Shown: piece after piece, positions 31,640 through 42,357 of the stretch | Position numbering within the stretch: position 1 is the stretch's first letter | How the letters are laid out: every line of letters begins with the position of its first letter | DNA from: Limnoperna fortunei | Lineage: Eukaryota; Mollusca; Bivalvia; Mytilida; Modiolidae | Direction of reading: 5' to 3' | Assembly: GCA_944474755.1 (NCBI GenBank) | Contig: OX104123.1 | Coordinates: 15,318,275 to 15,382,274, forward strand | Length of the DNA stretch: 64,000 bases | Position numbers and translations under genes: made by a program | The notes under the pieces: generated by a model | The model's input: only the letters and a program-made list of their open reading frames with translations | Database searches by the model: none | What the model was told of the DNA's origin: nothing

Positions 31640-32110
31640 CTAATTTTTGGTGATCGTGACAATTTGTAACGAAATGATTAAATAAGCATATATTTTAACT
31701 TTTTGTACAAAGGGACATTTTGTAACTTGAAAATTGAAAAGCAGAGATTTTGTCCACTGGACATTTTTGTCCCGTGACTATTGAAAAGCAGAGATTTTGA
31801 CAATTTTTGTCTACTGGACATTTTGGTCACGTGGCAATTGAAAAGCAGAGATTTTGACAATTTTTGTCCACTGGACATTTTTGTCACGTGACATTTGAAA
31901 GCAGAGATTTTGACCGTTTTTGTCAATTTGACAAAAGCAGAGATTTGGACCGTTTTTGTCCACTTGACAAAAGCCGAGAATTTGACAATATTTAAAGCAG
32001 AGATTTGGACAAAATTTTGTCCTGTCAAAGCGGTCAAATTGACTGGTTTTTGGTCAAAAAGCAGAGATTTTTTTTCTCAAAAGCAGAGATTTTGACCAGA
32101 GATTTGGACT
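31640..32110. repeat. Right subterminal AAAGCAGAGATTTTGAC repeats
   Basis: Tandem units of ~60 bases shrinking to ~35 bases, combining AAAAGCAGAGATTTTGAC with TTTTTGTCCACTGGACA and GTCACGTGAC. Counterpart of the left subterminal block. Confidence 0.75.
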
Positions 32111-32155
32111 GGTTTAAGTTAACTTTATGTTATGTTAGGACTGCACCTAACTGTA

Positions 32156-34919
32156 TCTGCTGTTTGTAATTCATATGTTGTTACTATAAATAGCTAAACC
32201 CTTACCAAACTATAAGCCCTCCTGCACATAGTTGCAGCAAATTGTTTGCAGCACGCTTACTGCAAGCGCTTAGTGTGTATACAAATTAGTTCTCCTGCAC
32301 TCTTTACGTGGGAAACGTTTACTGCAAATAGATTCCTGCACTCTTTATGCGGGGAAATGCTGGCTGCACATAGATTCCTGCATGTTAAAATATAATATTT
32401 TTCAAGGGAAACTTCGCGAAAAAATGAAAAATTGATATGTTATTCTTTAAACAAAAAGAAACACTTTTGCCTCTTGATGTTTTATTATATTTTCAATGGT
32501 TAAGTTTCTACATTGAATATACCGTGCCATCTTGTCACTATCTCGTCAGTAGATGGCGATAATGAAGATCCTATACATCCAAGTACCTTAAAGTCGCCGT
32601 ATGATAATAACGCAAAAGGGTCAATAACAGAAGGTTGTACTATAAGAGAAGGCTGTGGCAAGGATTACGTTTCGTATTCCTGATCTAAGCAAAAACCTAT
32701 CTGTGTAACAAAAAGTTAACCAGTTTAAAGACTTCTACGTAAAACTATGTCCACAGCAGCAACAACTTCATGCGAATATCATTTTCCAGAATTAAATGGT
32801 TATTGGTATAAATTTTGTCCATAAATATTAATTAAATTGAAAATTATTTGTATTTCTACTTTCAACTTATTAAGATAATGCAACTAATTGAACGAAACTT
32901 TATTATACAAAATCTTTGCAAAGTTGACTATTTTAGAAATAACGGTAATTAAAAGATATATTTTAAATACACTGTTTTCGCGCATCAAAATTTCACTACA
33001 CGTTTAGTACATATATTATTATTAATACTGGTAACATTTATTGTGCGTGTGCGTAACACAGTTTCCAAAATTACATGTGTATATTTTGAGTCAACGTGTC
33101 AGTTTTACGTTTCATCTGACATGGTATCTAAAGGTATTCAAAATCTTATATACATCCTGTGTTCTGACAATTCGGTGTATTCAAATCATACCTGTCCTTG
33201 GCAGGAGGGGGCGTGCCGTTCTAATTTCGAAGTACATTATTAAACTTCAATGTGGTTAGCTTTTGAAAATGTCCGAATATACATACTTCAAAGTCGGCGT
33301 CAAATGATCTAGTAATTGCAATAAACATCATGTTTGTTTACCTGCTAATTCTGTTAAATACCCTTCAAAAACAAGTAATGATTTACCTGTAAAATTTTCA
33401 CGTCCAGGTACAACTGCCGTTGCAAGATGTGCAAAATTGTCTCCGAAATTTTATTTTAATGTTAAAAAAATAAATATACAAATATATCGTTTATTACAAA
33501 ATATTATTTAGGTAATTATCTGAGTTAAAAAAACAGGTTAAAATTTGTGTCTAAAAATACTTTTATTAATACAAAGATCATTAAAACATTAAGACCTATT
33601 TGGTAATCTTATGTTGTCAGCTGGTTGTTAGTCATCGCCATAGTTTTAATATTCTTCAAAGAGCAAAGACAGAACAACATATTTTTAAACTGGATTATTT
33701 ATCATATTTACTGGATAATTACATTTATCACGTCACAAACGCAGTCACATGATAAAATACTGTCAATATGGCAGCCCCCATACACAAAATTTTACCACCT
33801 TTAAAACACTTTGTAAGCGTAACGGTAAAGAATACAATAAAACGTCAAAAGGCAATTATATTTCTTTTTATTTGAAGAATAACATATCAAATTTTCATTT
33901 TTTCGCGAAGTTATCCTTTAAAGGTTTTAAACGTGGAAAGGTTGCTAAAAACAAGTTGAAAAAGCAACGTGGACCCTATCTGCAATCCGGAATAAAATGT
34001 AGTTTTACTACATGGCTGTATTATGTTTAGTCAAATTATAACTAGAACTATAAATAAATTCACAGTAATTTTAATTCTATTTCACATTAACTTATTCTCA
34101 AAATACAATATTAAAAGCATTTTTGTTTTCAACATTTTGTGCCTGTTTTGTATTAATTTATATGACTTAGGTAAATAACAATACTACATATTAAGGGAAC
34201 AATGACAATCAAATTACATGTGGCACCAAAAAAGTCACCATGCAAAATTATACTGTTCAAATTACGAACTTGGAAATTTAAAAAAAAAACATTGATATAT
34301 TATTATTATATGAAAGAAGGTAAGTTCTGAAATTTTTGTAAAATAATTTTAAGAACTAGCAAAGTGATAATAATATAAAAACATATAAATAGATATGTAT
34401 TCACATTGTTTCATTCTAAATGGTGTGATATCTATCGAACATATAGCCAAAGACAAAAAAACAACTGACATAATTTTTTAACGGCTGATAAAATTCATCA
34501 AGTACATCTTCATACGACGATCCTTCCAAACAAATGAAAGTCTGTACTGTGGCCATGCATGGATCTAGTATATTGAAAGATGAGGATATAAATGTTAGTC
34601 ATGTAGGGCTTTCACTAAAAGAATATTATAACAATTTTTTAACAAAACCCCTAAACTTTAATAAGCCCAATTAATAAACTTAAATTCAATTAATGCACAA
34701 AATAAAAAATCTGCTGACCATATTAAAATTGTTGCTATACTGCCAAGTTTAAAAATGAAGCATCAGTGTGTATTGCCCTTCATTGTGTTCATCAGACGGC
34801 TTAGGCTGGCTATATATAGTACTAGTACAAAACAATGTTTGTCCACTTGTTCATGACAATGGCCTCTTGTGACCAATTTCTGGAATTAATTAACACTAAT
34901 AATAATTAAGGTAGAAAAT
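32156..34919. other. AT-rich non-coding stretch
   Basis: Short repeats of CTCCTGCACTCTTTA and TAGATTCCTGCA occur at 32215-32390. Nothing else is supported. A weak candidate start at 33767 (MAAPIHK, then a GTAAGC) is discussed under rejected items. Confidence 0.5.
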
Positions 34920-36116
34920 ATAAAAACACTAAATTTAGGTGCAGGGTCCCCAGAGAATGGCATGTTGTTTTCAGGGGATACTGTTTTGACATGTGTTTTT
35001 ATTGTGGTCGCCCTTGCATAACAAACGCATATGTGCATGCTTACACCTAGTATTCGCACAACCTTTCTGACCATTAAAATTGTTGCAAATTTCACGACCT
35101 ATATAGAAAACTCTTGTGTCCTGATTCGAGTTGAATGATCTAGCCCCTTGTGCCTGCATACTAGATGGGCTTGACTGGTTGCAATACGCAGTAAAGTGAA
35201 ACGGACTACAACAGTTGTTGCAAGGATTGGGTCTTAAAAATAGTAAAAATATTACAGAACAGTGTTTTGTTTCTTATTGTCCAGTCAATGGGAATGTTAT
35301 AAGTTACTTGAGCTGATAACTCAGAATTCTTCTCTCGTATGTGAATATGTTTCACACATAATGCCAAACGCTTGAATGAAATAGGCCAAAGATAAAGACA
35401 TATTAAATCTCTGATCAGTTTTCAAGTTCTTATTGTCACCTCCAGAATAGTTAGAATTACATGTGGATTCTTGAATTCCCGATCCTGAATTATGGAACTA
35501 AAAGGGCTTGTAAGTTAACATCATTACACGAAATGATGCTCCTTTGTAATTTTTCTGATACGGTTTCCACATACGGAAGGGGCTTGGTCGCATATCCCCT
35601 GCTTGTTCGCACTGCATTCCTTGTCAGTTGCTCTGCACTTCGGCTGCTGCAGAGGGTCTTGACATCGCAGTACGCAGTTTTTAACGTGAAACTGGGCCTT
35701 TCGTTTGCCTTGACAATAATCAGGGTACTCTGAATCGGCTGAACCAATCGCAATTCGTTTTTCGCCGTTAACACGGTTGCATTCGCCTGTACTGGTGCTG
35801 GTAGTACAGTAACTTGATTGTTTGTAGTTTGCGATCTCTCGGCCAAGATTGTGTTTTCTGTTGCTGTCAGTCTTGTAACATTTTGTTGCAACGAATGCAC
35901 AGTAGCTGACACCTTCGATACGAAATCGATCAAAACTCGACTATTGTCTTTGTTGTTTTCATTTTGTCTCGTTGCATTGTTGGATCGCCCAACAGCTTCA
36001 TTGTTTACATCACGTGGTGTCACCGGTGTATACTTTTGCGCACCACCTAATAAGGATCGGACGCGTTCGGCGGCCGTTTCTTCTCCGCCCACCCTCAAAA
36101 GTCTTACTAATGACAT
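34920..36116 (-). pseudogene. Retrotransposon gag-like remnant with CCCH-type zinc motif (possibly DIRS-like)
   Basis: From ATG 36116 on the minus strand, 208 codons are open: an Arg/Asn-rich region with a coiled coil (VSKVSATVHSLQQNVTRL) and a conserved-looking end, PYVETVSEKLQRSIISCNDVNLQALL. Broken frames follow with SLAYFIQAFGIM, IPIDWTIRNKTLFCNIF and CNNCCSPFH, then a zinc motif CNNFNGQKGCANTRCKHAH plus C..GDH...C at about 35110-35010. These blocks in this order recall gag-like proteins of invertebrate tyrosine-recombinase (DIRS-type) retrotransposons, with moderate confidence. Several stops and frameshifts; no RT or recombinase is seen in the window. Confidence 0.5.
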
Positions 36117-38320
36117 TCGGCGGAATTCGATTTGCCTTTTTAGAAAGTTAAGAAATTTTAAAACAGTTCATAATGAACAGGATCAACGCGCCGTCGACGT
36201 ACTGGACCCATGTTCAAGATACTTCAAAACTGTCAACTGAACGAAAATAAAGTTAGTAAATTACATAAATGGTGACTGACCTTCAAGATACTTCTTTTAA
36301 TTTAAATTCCGATCTTTTAAAGACAATAAAAACGGAAATAATCAATTTGGTCACGATAGATCACGACAGAGAAATGTTTGATCACAAACTTGTAATGATT
36401 CATAACGAGACTGCACAAGATAGAGCAGCGTTGTAAATACATGTAGTCCTAAATATAAATTCCACTATACACAGCAATCCGTTGGGAAAAACGTAGTAAC
36501 AACACATACATTTTTTCATAACCAAAGCAAACTGCTGCCTTTAACAAAGGTCACCAAAAACTATGACATAATTGTCTCTATTCTTTAATAGACCCATGTC
36601 CTAAAAATAGAATAGAGAGGGTTCCCAAAGGGAGATTTGACTGATACTGAAGGGCACCTTTAGGATATGATATGATGTATAAACTCCAATTTAACTTGTT
36701 AAATACCTATATTAGCATTAGGCAAGCAATTATTGTTGCAACACATTTAGTAGCTACATTGATTCTAGTGAAAATCATTAACTTACAATTTTATCAGTGG
36801 CTTTGCATGCGTATATACCAATGTATACTGCATATATGTCACAAACAAAAGTCATTTTTCATGTCATTTCAACTATTATGTGATTTATATTTCAGGCCTA
36901 TTAATGATTGATTGGTTGTATTCACACATACAATAAAAGAACCTTTAGTAAACATGCTCAAAATACCTACACATCCCATTTTATCACTATAGACCACTGA
37001 AGGTAGTGGAGACAAAAAAAACAGATTCAGCCTAAACTTATGTTTAAAAAATAATTAATCCCATAACTATCCTGCATCAACATACTTAATTAAGTGAAAA
37101 AGTGGTCTCCCTCAACAGGTTCCTCTGGAAATCAATCCCACTCCAGCATTTGCTATAACTAGGACACATTTTAAAATATGTTTGTTTCTCCTCGCCCGAC
37201 CCTAGATTTTACAGGTGGGTAGGTAGGTAGGTGAAAAGTTTTTTTGCAGCAGCAGAAGCAGTGTTTTATAGTTTCAAATTTAAAAAATTTTCAAAGTTTG
37301 AATATACAAAGCTTTATACACTACTAAACTACAAGGTTTGCTTCTCTGCATTATTTATACAATGAAACATGCTGAAGTTTTACAGTATTCAAACTAAAAT
37401 AATAAAAGGGTCACAATCATGGATAAACGGCGAATAAAAATTTGTATAAAACATTGCACGACAACCAAACACGACTGCTGGAGAAATAAAAATCGCCAAA
37501 CACGATGAATGCAAATAACCCTTTATCACCCTCGTAGTATGCAATGAAGGAAATTCTGGGCATTTTAATGTGGACAGATGCAACCCTTACATACATGTAT
37601 GAAGGAACTACAAATTGGCAGGGGTTTCCACCAATTTTTAAGACCCCAAACAACTCAACCCAGGACTGGAGAAAAAAAGCAAAGATGATATGGGAGAAGG
37701 TTCCCCTTAACTAAAGGAACCGATACACCCTTTGAGAAATCGTTTTGTTTGAATTAACCTCCATGTGAAATTACCTGCTGTATTATCCTTGAGTTTTCAA
37801 ATTCCTTGACAATTCAAATTGGCTCTTCCATGTCGGGCGTAAATTGCACTGTACCAAACAATTTGTCTGATACATATGGAGTGACAGTGTCCATTTTATG
37901 ATGAGCAAAGTTCTCTTCATTAAAATATCATGAAGCACGTTGCTCCATGTCTCCTCGTCATCTTACTCATAAAGACGGTTTTCCGTGCCACATTTTGCGA
38001 TCACGGATGAATACAGAATACACTTTCCACCTTCGCTCGGTCTCTTTGTAGACGACATAGACCCTGCCACTGCAGACGCACTGCCTCTATTCGTATTTTT
38101 CTTGATTAAAGATCACATTCAACGAAATTCTAGAAACTTCCGATCACTTCCGGCGAGGGGAAAAAACTATATTTGTATTCTGACACTAACACACTTAAGT
38201 AATTCTTTAATACTGGTCATAAATATGTGACAACACAGCAAAACTTTCATGCATGTCAGATTGACAAATTTTATACATTTTCGGAATATAATAGTCGTGC
38301 TTTAAATAAGTCATCAAGAT
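36117..38320. other. AT-rich non-coding stretch
   Basis: No coding signal or clear repeat, apart from GTAGGTAGGTAGG near 37205. ORFs at 36672, 37389 and 37985 lack protein-like features. Confidence 0.5.
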
Positions 38321-38545
38321 ACAGTACTTGCACCCGTAAACGCAACACTTTGACTGATTGATAACTGATTGCTGACGGATTTTGGATCGCTGACTGATTG
38401 ATGATGACGCCATCCGTCCAAAATTATGAATCCGTCATTACCTTGGTAACCGTCAGCGATCAGTGCGATCCAGAATCCGTCATTTAATTGTATGCATAAA
38501 TCGGTTAGTTTATTGACGGATTCGTATAAATTAATAATTTAAAGA
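38321..38545. repeat. TGACGGAT-rich foldback repeat, copy 1
   Basis: Built from TGACGGAT / ATCCGTCA and TGACTGATTGATAACTGATT. It starts with TACAGTACTTG and CGCAACACTTT, which reappear inverted at the right end of the second copy (about 41970-42200). Confidence 0.65.
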
Positions 38546-39186
38546 TAAAACGGATTCTGCGTCATTTGTATATAATATATGCATTTATTATACCTTTTTT
38601 ATAATAAAATAAAAACATGCGTTTAAAAGAATTGTTAATACAATGTCTCGTTCTAAATGAATTAATAAACATATTTATATTATATAATTAAGCACATTTC
38701 TTTAAGCAGGACATATCTGGGAACCGAGTCCTGTAAACCTTCAAAAAACTTCAATTTAAGGCACATCAGTAACGAAGAGGTAAATGGTTTTTTTTTCGTA
38801 ATCCATTATTGATTCTCTTTTTTTTATTCCCGCGACTCGTGATTTTTTGCGACATGTTACATGTATATTTTTTGTCATATATTAAGCCGACCCAACTCCC
38901 CCAATTAGTAACAGATTTATTTCACATTTCGGAAAGAACGTGGCCTCTTTTTGGCATCATTATTAGTTACTTAAATGTATGCCTGCGTGTTTTTATTTTG
39001 TCTACAACATTTTAAATACAATTATAAAACTGTTGTGTATAACAATTGTTCAACTGTTAAACAATCATTGTCAATCAAAACGCATTGTTTACTAAACAAA
39101 AGTTGTATTGTAAAATATACAGCAATTCTTGTCGCAAGTTTTATTGGACAGGCAATAAAATTTGTTTAAAAAAGTATACATACAAT

Positions 39187-39398
39187 TACGCTGGATTGTT
39201 CCATTTGTTTCATGGCGTCCATTTTTTGTTCGCGGTGGGGTGGTAGAAAGCCGGAGTACAGGTACAAAACCGACAGTCTTTTGTCAATTAAAGTGGAGTC
39301 GGGGGCACTCTATCTGCAGTCGTTCGAAAATCCGCAACCTGTTGACAGGCATGTGACAACTAGTAGATGACTAACCAATCAGCCACCTAGGCCCCAAT
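39187..39398 (-). mobile_element. Degraded SINE copy
   Basis: Minus-strand relative of the SINE at 23299: ATGGCGTCCATTTTTTGTTCG, GCCGGAGTACAGG, a mutated B-box region and a head ending at GGCCCC. Strongly diverged, so old. Confidence 0.7.
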
Positions 39399-39706
39399 AA
39401 CGACGGGGAGAATTGTCAGCGAATACTGAGGTTAAGAGTAAAAATGTGTTACAGATAGACACATGTTTCAGTATGAAATAGTAATTTTTTTAACAAAACG
39501 TTATAAATTGTTTAGGTCTTAACATTGTCATTACAATGTCATATCGATGAAACAGAACCATTTCAAAACTTGCATTTAAAAGAGTGTCATTCAATTTAAA
39601 CAATAACTTATTGTATTGATTGATTGTTTGCTTTTCTTTCAGCGAGAGTATTTCAGCTCTATTCATGACGAGAATAAGTTAAATATAAATCAATCAGATT
39701 TGTTTG

Positions 39707-39945
39707 CTTGTTTAAATATTGTTTAATCCACTTTCAGCAATTTTTCAGCTATATCATGGCGTCCAGTTTTTATTTGAGTAGGAAACCGGAGTACCCGGAT
39801 AAAACACCCGTCCTCCAGTAGGAAAACTGGCTCACTTTCAATTAAGTCGAGTGCACCCTGCCTGCAGTGAGATTCGAACACGAAACCTCAGTGTTGACAG
39901 ACCACGTGATCAATAGTTGATGAACTAACATCACCACTCGGCTCC
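39707..39945 (-). mobile_element. SINE copy
   Basis: Minus-strand SINE with the complete tail (CACTTTCAGCAATTTTTCAG), core (GGAAACCGGAGTACCCGG) and tRNA-like head ending near 39945. More intact than the copy 300 bases upstream. Confidence 0.82.
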
Positions 39946-40398
39946 TTCAATCAATTAGAGAAAGATGGACAAAAGGGCAATTTTGAAAAATATGGGGCAT
40001 GGGTTGGGGAGTAAGATTTACTTGTTTTTCGTACAAGGAGCGTGACACTCTCTAAACATGTCACTATGGTTCGCGGCAATTTTAATATGACCTAAACCAC
40101 CCCCACCCCCCCAAAAAAAAAATAATATAAATAACGGGAGAACATCCCATGTCCGCCAGCTGAGGACGCGCTGGGCAGCTCTGTTAAACCTATCAACCAA
40201 TTTCAAGTACTTCCTAATTTAAAGGAAACCATTTATACTTATATGTAATTAATTGTGGAATGACTTTAAAAGAAATCGTAAAATAAACAATTGCGACGGC
40301 TAAAATGCGAAAGCAGAATTGATTTTCGTATCACGCTTACATGTTCGCATTTTTAACTCATAAGCTTCAATATACAAATGCTGTTAGTAGTTTAAACT

Positions 40399-41047
40399 TT
40401 ATTTGAGATTTAATTCTGTGTAAATTCATGTGACGCAATGAGATAGTGAATAAAATATATAAAATAGATGTTTTCGCTTTTGTCGTAAATCGTATTCAGT
40501 ATTATACACCGGAATTCTTAGGAATTGTGGCATAGTAGTTTATTCTTTATTTGTTTGTTTGTTTGAATGGTGTTTTTATTGGGGGAGGAAGCCGGAGTAC
40601 CCGGAGAAAACCCCCGACCTGCGGTAGGAAAATCCTTGTCAATTAAGATTGGAGTCGAATACACCCTGCCTGCAGTGAGAATCGAACCCACAATCTCTGT
40701 GTTGACAGACCACGTGATCAATAGTAGACGAACTACCTTGATCACTCGGCCAACGAGGCCCCTTCTTCTTTATTTGAGATTTAATTCTCTGTAAATTCAT
40801 GTGACACAGTGAGATATATAGTGAATAAAATATATAAATAGATGTTTTCGCTTTTGTCGTGAATCTTATTCAGTATTATACAGCGGAATTTTTAGGAACT
40901 GTGGCACATAAGTTTATTCTTTATTTAATTCTGTGTAAATTCATGTGACACTATGGGGTAGTTAATAAAATATATAAATAGATGTTTTCGCTTTTGTCTT
41001 AAATCTTATTAAGTATTATACACCGGAATTCATAGGAACTGTGGCAA
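40399..41047. repeat. Three tandem ~150-bp units, split by a SINE
   Basis: Units at about 40399-40553, 40770-40923 and 40924-41047 share TTTAATTCTNTGTAAATTC, TAGATGTTTTCGCTTTTGTC and ATTATACACCGGAATT. The SINE at 40554-40765 separates units 1 and 2. Confidence 0.85.
40554..40765 (-). mobile_element. SINE copy with 11-bp target-site duplication
   Basis: Minus-strand SINE with a (TTTG)n run at its 3' end on the plus strand (40553-40564), the same core, an A/B-box head, and TTCTTTATTTG on both sides (40543-40553, 40766-40776). Inserted in a tandem array. Confidence 0.88.
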
Positions 41048-41099
41048 AGAAAAAAAACTGGTCAAACCACGACAAATGATCTTTTTAAGCGTTTACAAT

Positions 41100-41345
41100 A
41101 AAAAAACCACGACCTCGGAGGTTAAGGTAGCAGTAACCTATTATTGATCACCAAGTTGTCTGTTCGATCATTACAGCGAGATGGTGTGCTCGACACATCC
41201 CTATAAATTTGCAAAGAGCATAAGTTTTCCTGTCGAAACTTTGCTGTTTCGTTGGGTACTCCAGCTCTTCCCAATAAACACTCGACGTCATATTATATAA
41301 ACTAATATAATTTTTTTAAAATAGTGTTAAACAAACTTCAAACAT
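41100..41345 (+). mobile_element. Diverged SINE copy, plus strand
   Basis: GACCTCGGAGGTTAAGGTAG, CTATTATTGATCACC, GGGTACTCCAGC and AATAAACACTCGACGTCAT follow the SINE order, then a tail with GTTAAACAAACTTCAAACAT. Many mutations. Confidence 0.7.
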
Positions 41346-41404
41346 ACATATAATGCTAACGCGAAAAGGCGAAGTGGAAAAATGTTACGATTTCGCCTTC
41401 ACGT

Positions 41405-41845
41405 TTTTCGTGTTTCTCGCTTTTTCCGCTTTAAAACATTTCGAAGACAAATACGAGATGTACGCCTTGGCATGCGAGGTCAAATATTTTTTGAATTTAT
41501 TGTGTGTGTGGTTTTTTTTAATTTCTTTTTTTAATTATTTTTTATTAAAATGACACAATGTCATGTTTATATGCCGTCAAAGATGCATTAGTGATAGATT
41601 TTTTTCGGGGGGGGGGGATTTCCATCTATCATTTATAACTTTAGACTAGACGTTTTCCGCTTTCAAAATACGGACGTGCACCTTGGCACGCGAGATGCTT
41701 TTTTAAAGTCATTTTGTGTGTGCGTTTTTAAATTTACTTTGTTTTAATTATTTTGTTACACTATGTCATATTTATATTTCGTCACAGATGCATTAGTAAT
41801 AGATTGGGGAATTTCCATTTTTTTTATTAATAACTTTAGACCAGT
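41405..41845. repeat. Tandem duplication of a ~230-bp unit
   Basis: Two copies with ACCTTGGCACGCGAG / GCCTTGGCATGCGAG, TTTAATTATTTT, GATGCATTAGTNATAGATT and AACTTTAGAC in the same order. No coding sequence. Confidence 0.75.
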
Positions 41846-41969
41846 TTTAGCCTTAATATTAGATAAAACGATCCATCAATGAGGACATAACAGTTGACAT
41901 TTTTATACTTCTAATATTTGCGAGTGAAACGAATTTTCACATTTCGAAATATGAATTTTTCTAACCGGA

Positions 41970-42200
41970 AGTTGAATGGACGGATTGGAGCGATCAGTCC
42001 AAATCAATCCGTCAGATCAGTCAAATCGTTCCAAATCCGTCAATTGACGGATGGACGGATTGGGAACGATCGGACGGATTGGGAACGATTTGACTGATCT
42101 GACTGATTGATAACTGATTGGTGACGGATTTTGGAACGCTGACGGATCGCTGACGGATTGATAAAAGTGTTGCGTCTTCAATCTCAAGTACTGTAATATC
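41970..42200. repeat. TGACGGAT-rich foldback repeat, copy 2
   Basis: Dense TGACGGAT / ATCCGTCA and CGGATTGGGAACGAT motifs in both orientations. The right edge (GTGTTGCGTCTTCAATCTC, AAGTACTGTA) is the inverted form of the left edge of copy 1 at 38321. Confidence 0.7.
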
Positions 42201-42357
42201 TCTATAAAAAATTTTGCATTTGCTTGTTGCAATAAATGGTAATGCCCGTGACTTTGTGTCCTTGAAGTATAAGCTAAATAATACCAGTCTTATGTTACAA
42301 TCTATCTTTCTTTGGTTTGTATAGCACATTGAAGTATCATTCTTCAGCAACTTATTA

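Larger units (their letters stand above)
27878..32153. mobile_element. 4.3-kb TIR element with TA target sites (Tc1/mariner-like ends, non-autonomous)
   Basis: Left end CAGTTGGGTGCAGTCCTAAC and right end the reverse complement with one mismatch; the inverted ends extend to ~38 bases, including AAGTTAACTT. TA stands on both sides (27876-27877, 32154-32155), and the joined flanks equal the sequence at 27081-27113, so TA is the duplicated target. Inside: subterminal GACAATTTTGTC-type repeats and a large satellite array. No transposase ORF. CAGT-starting TIRs with TA targets fit the Tc1/mariner superfamily. Confidence 0.85.

Noticed and set aside
27878..32153. A transposase gene inside the TIR element
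   Set aside because: No DDE-type or other protein-like frame is present; the whole interior is repeats and AT-rich DNA.
33041..33259. Two overlapping 65-70 codon ORFs
   Set aside because: AT-rich region, no motif, no splice sites. Overlap in two frames is expected by chance.
33767..33815. Possible first exon (MAAPIHKILPPLKHF, then GTAAGC)
   Set aside because: Looks like a mitochondrial-type start, but no partner exon or homologue was recognised. Too short to support.
35461..36240. Plus-strand ORFs at 35461 and 35818
   Set aside because: They are shadows of the minus-strand gag-like frame, which alone shows family-like blocks.
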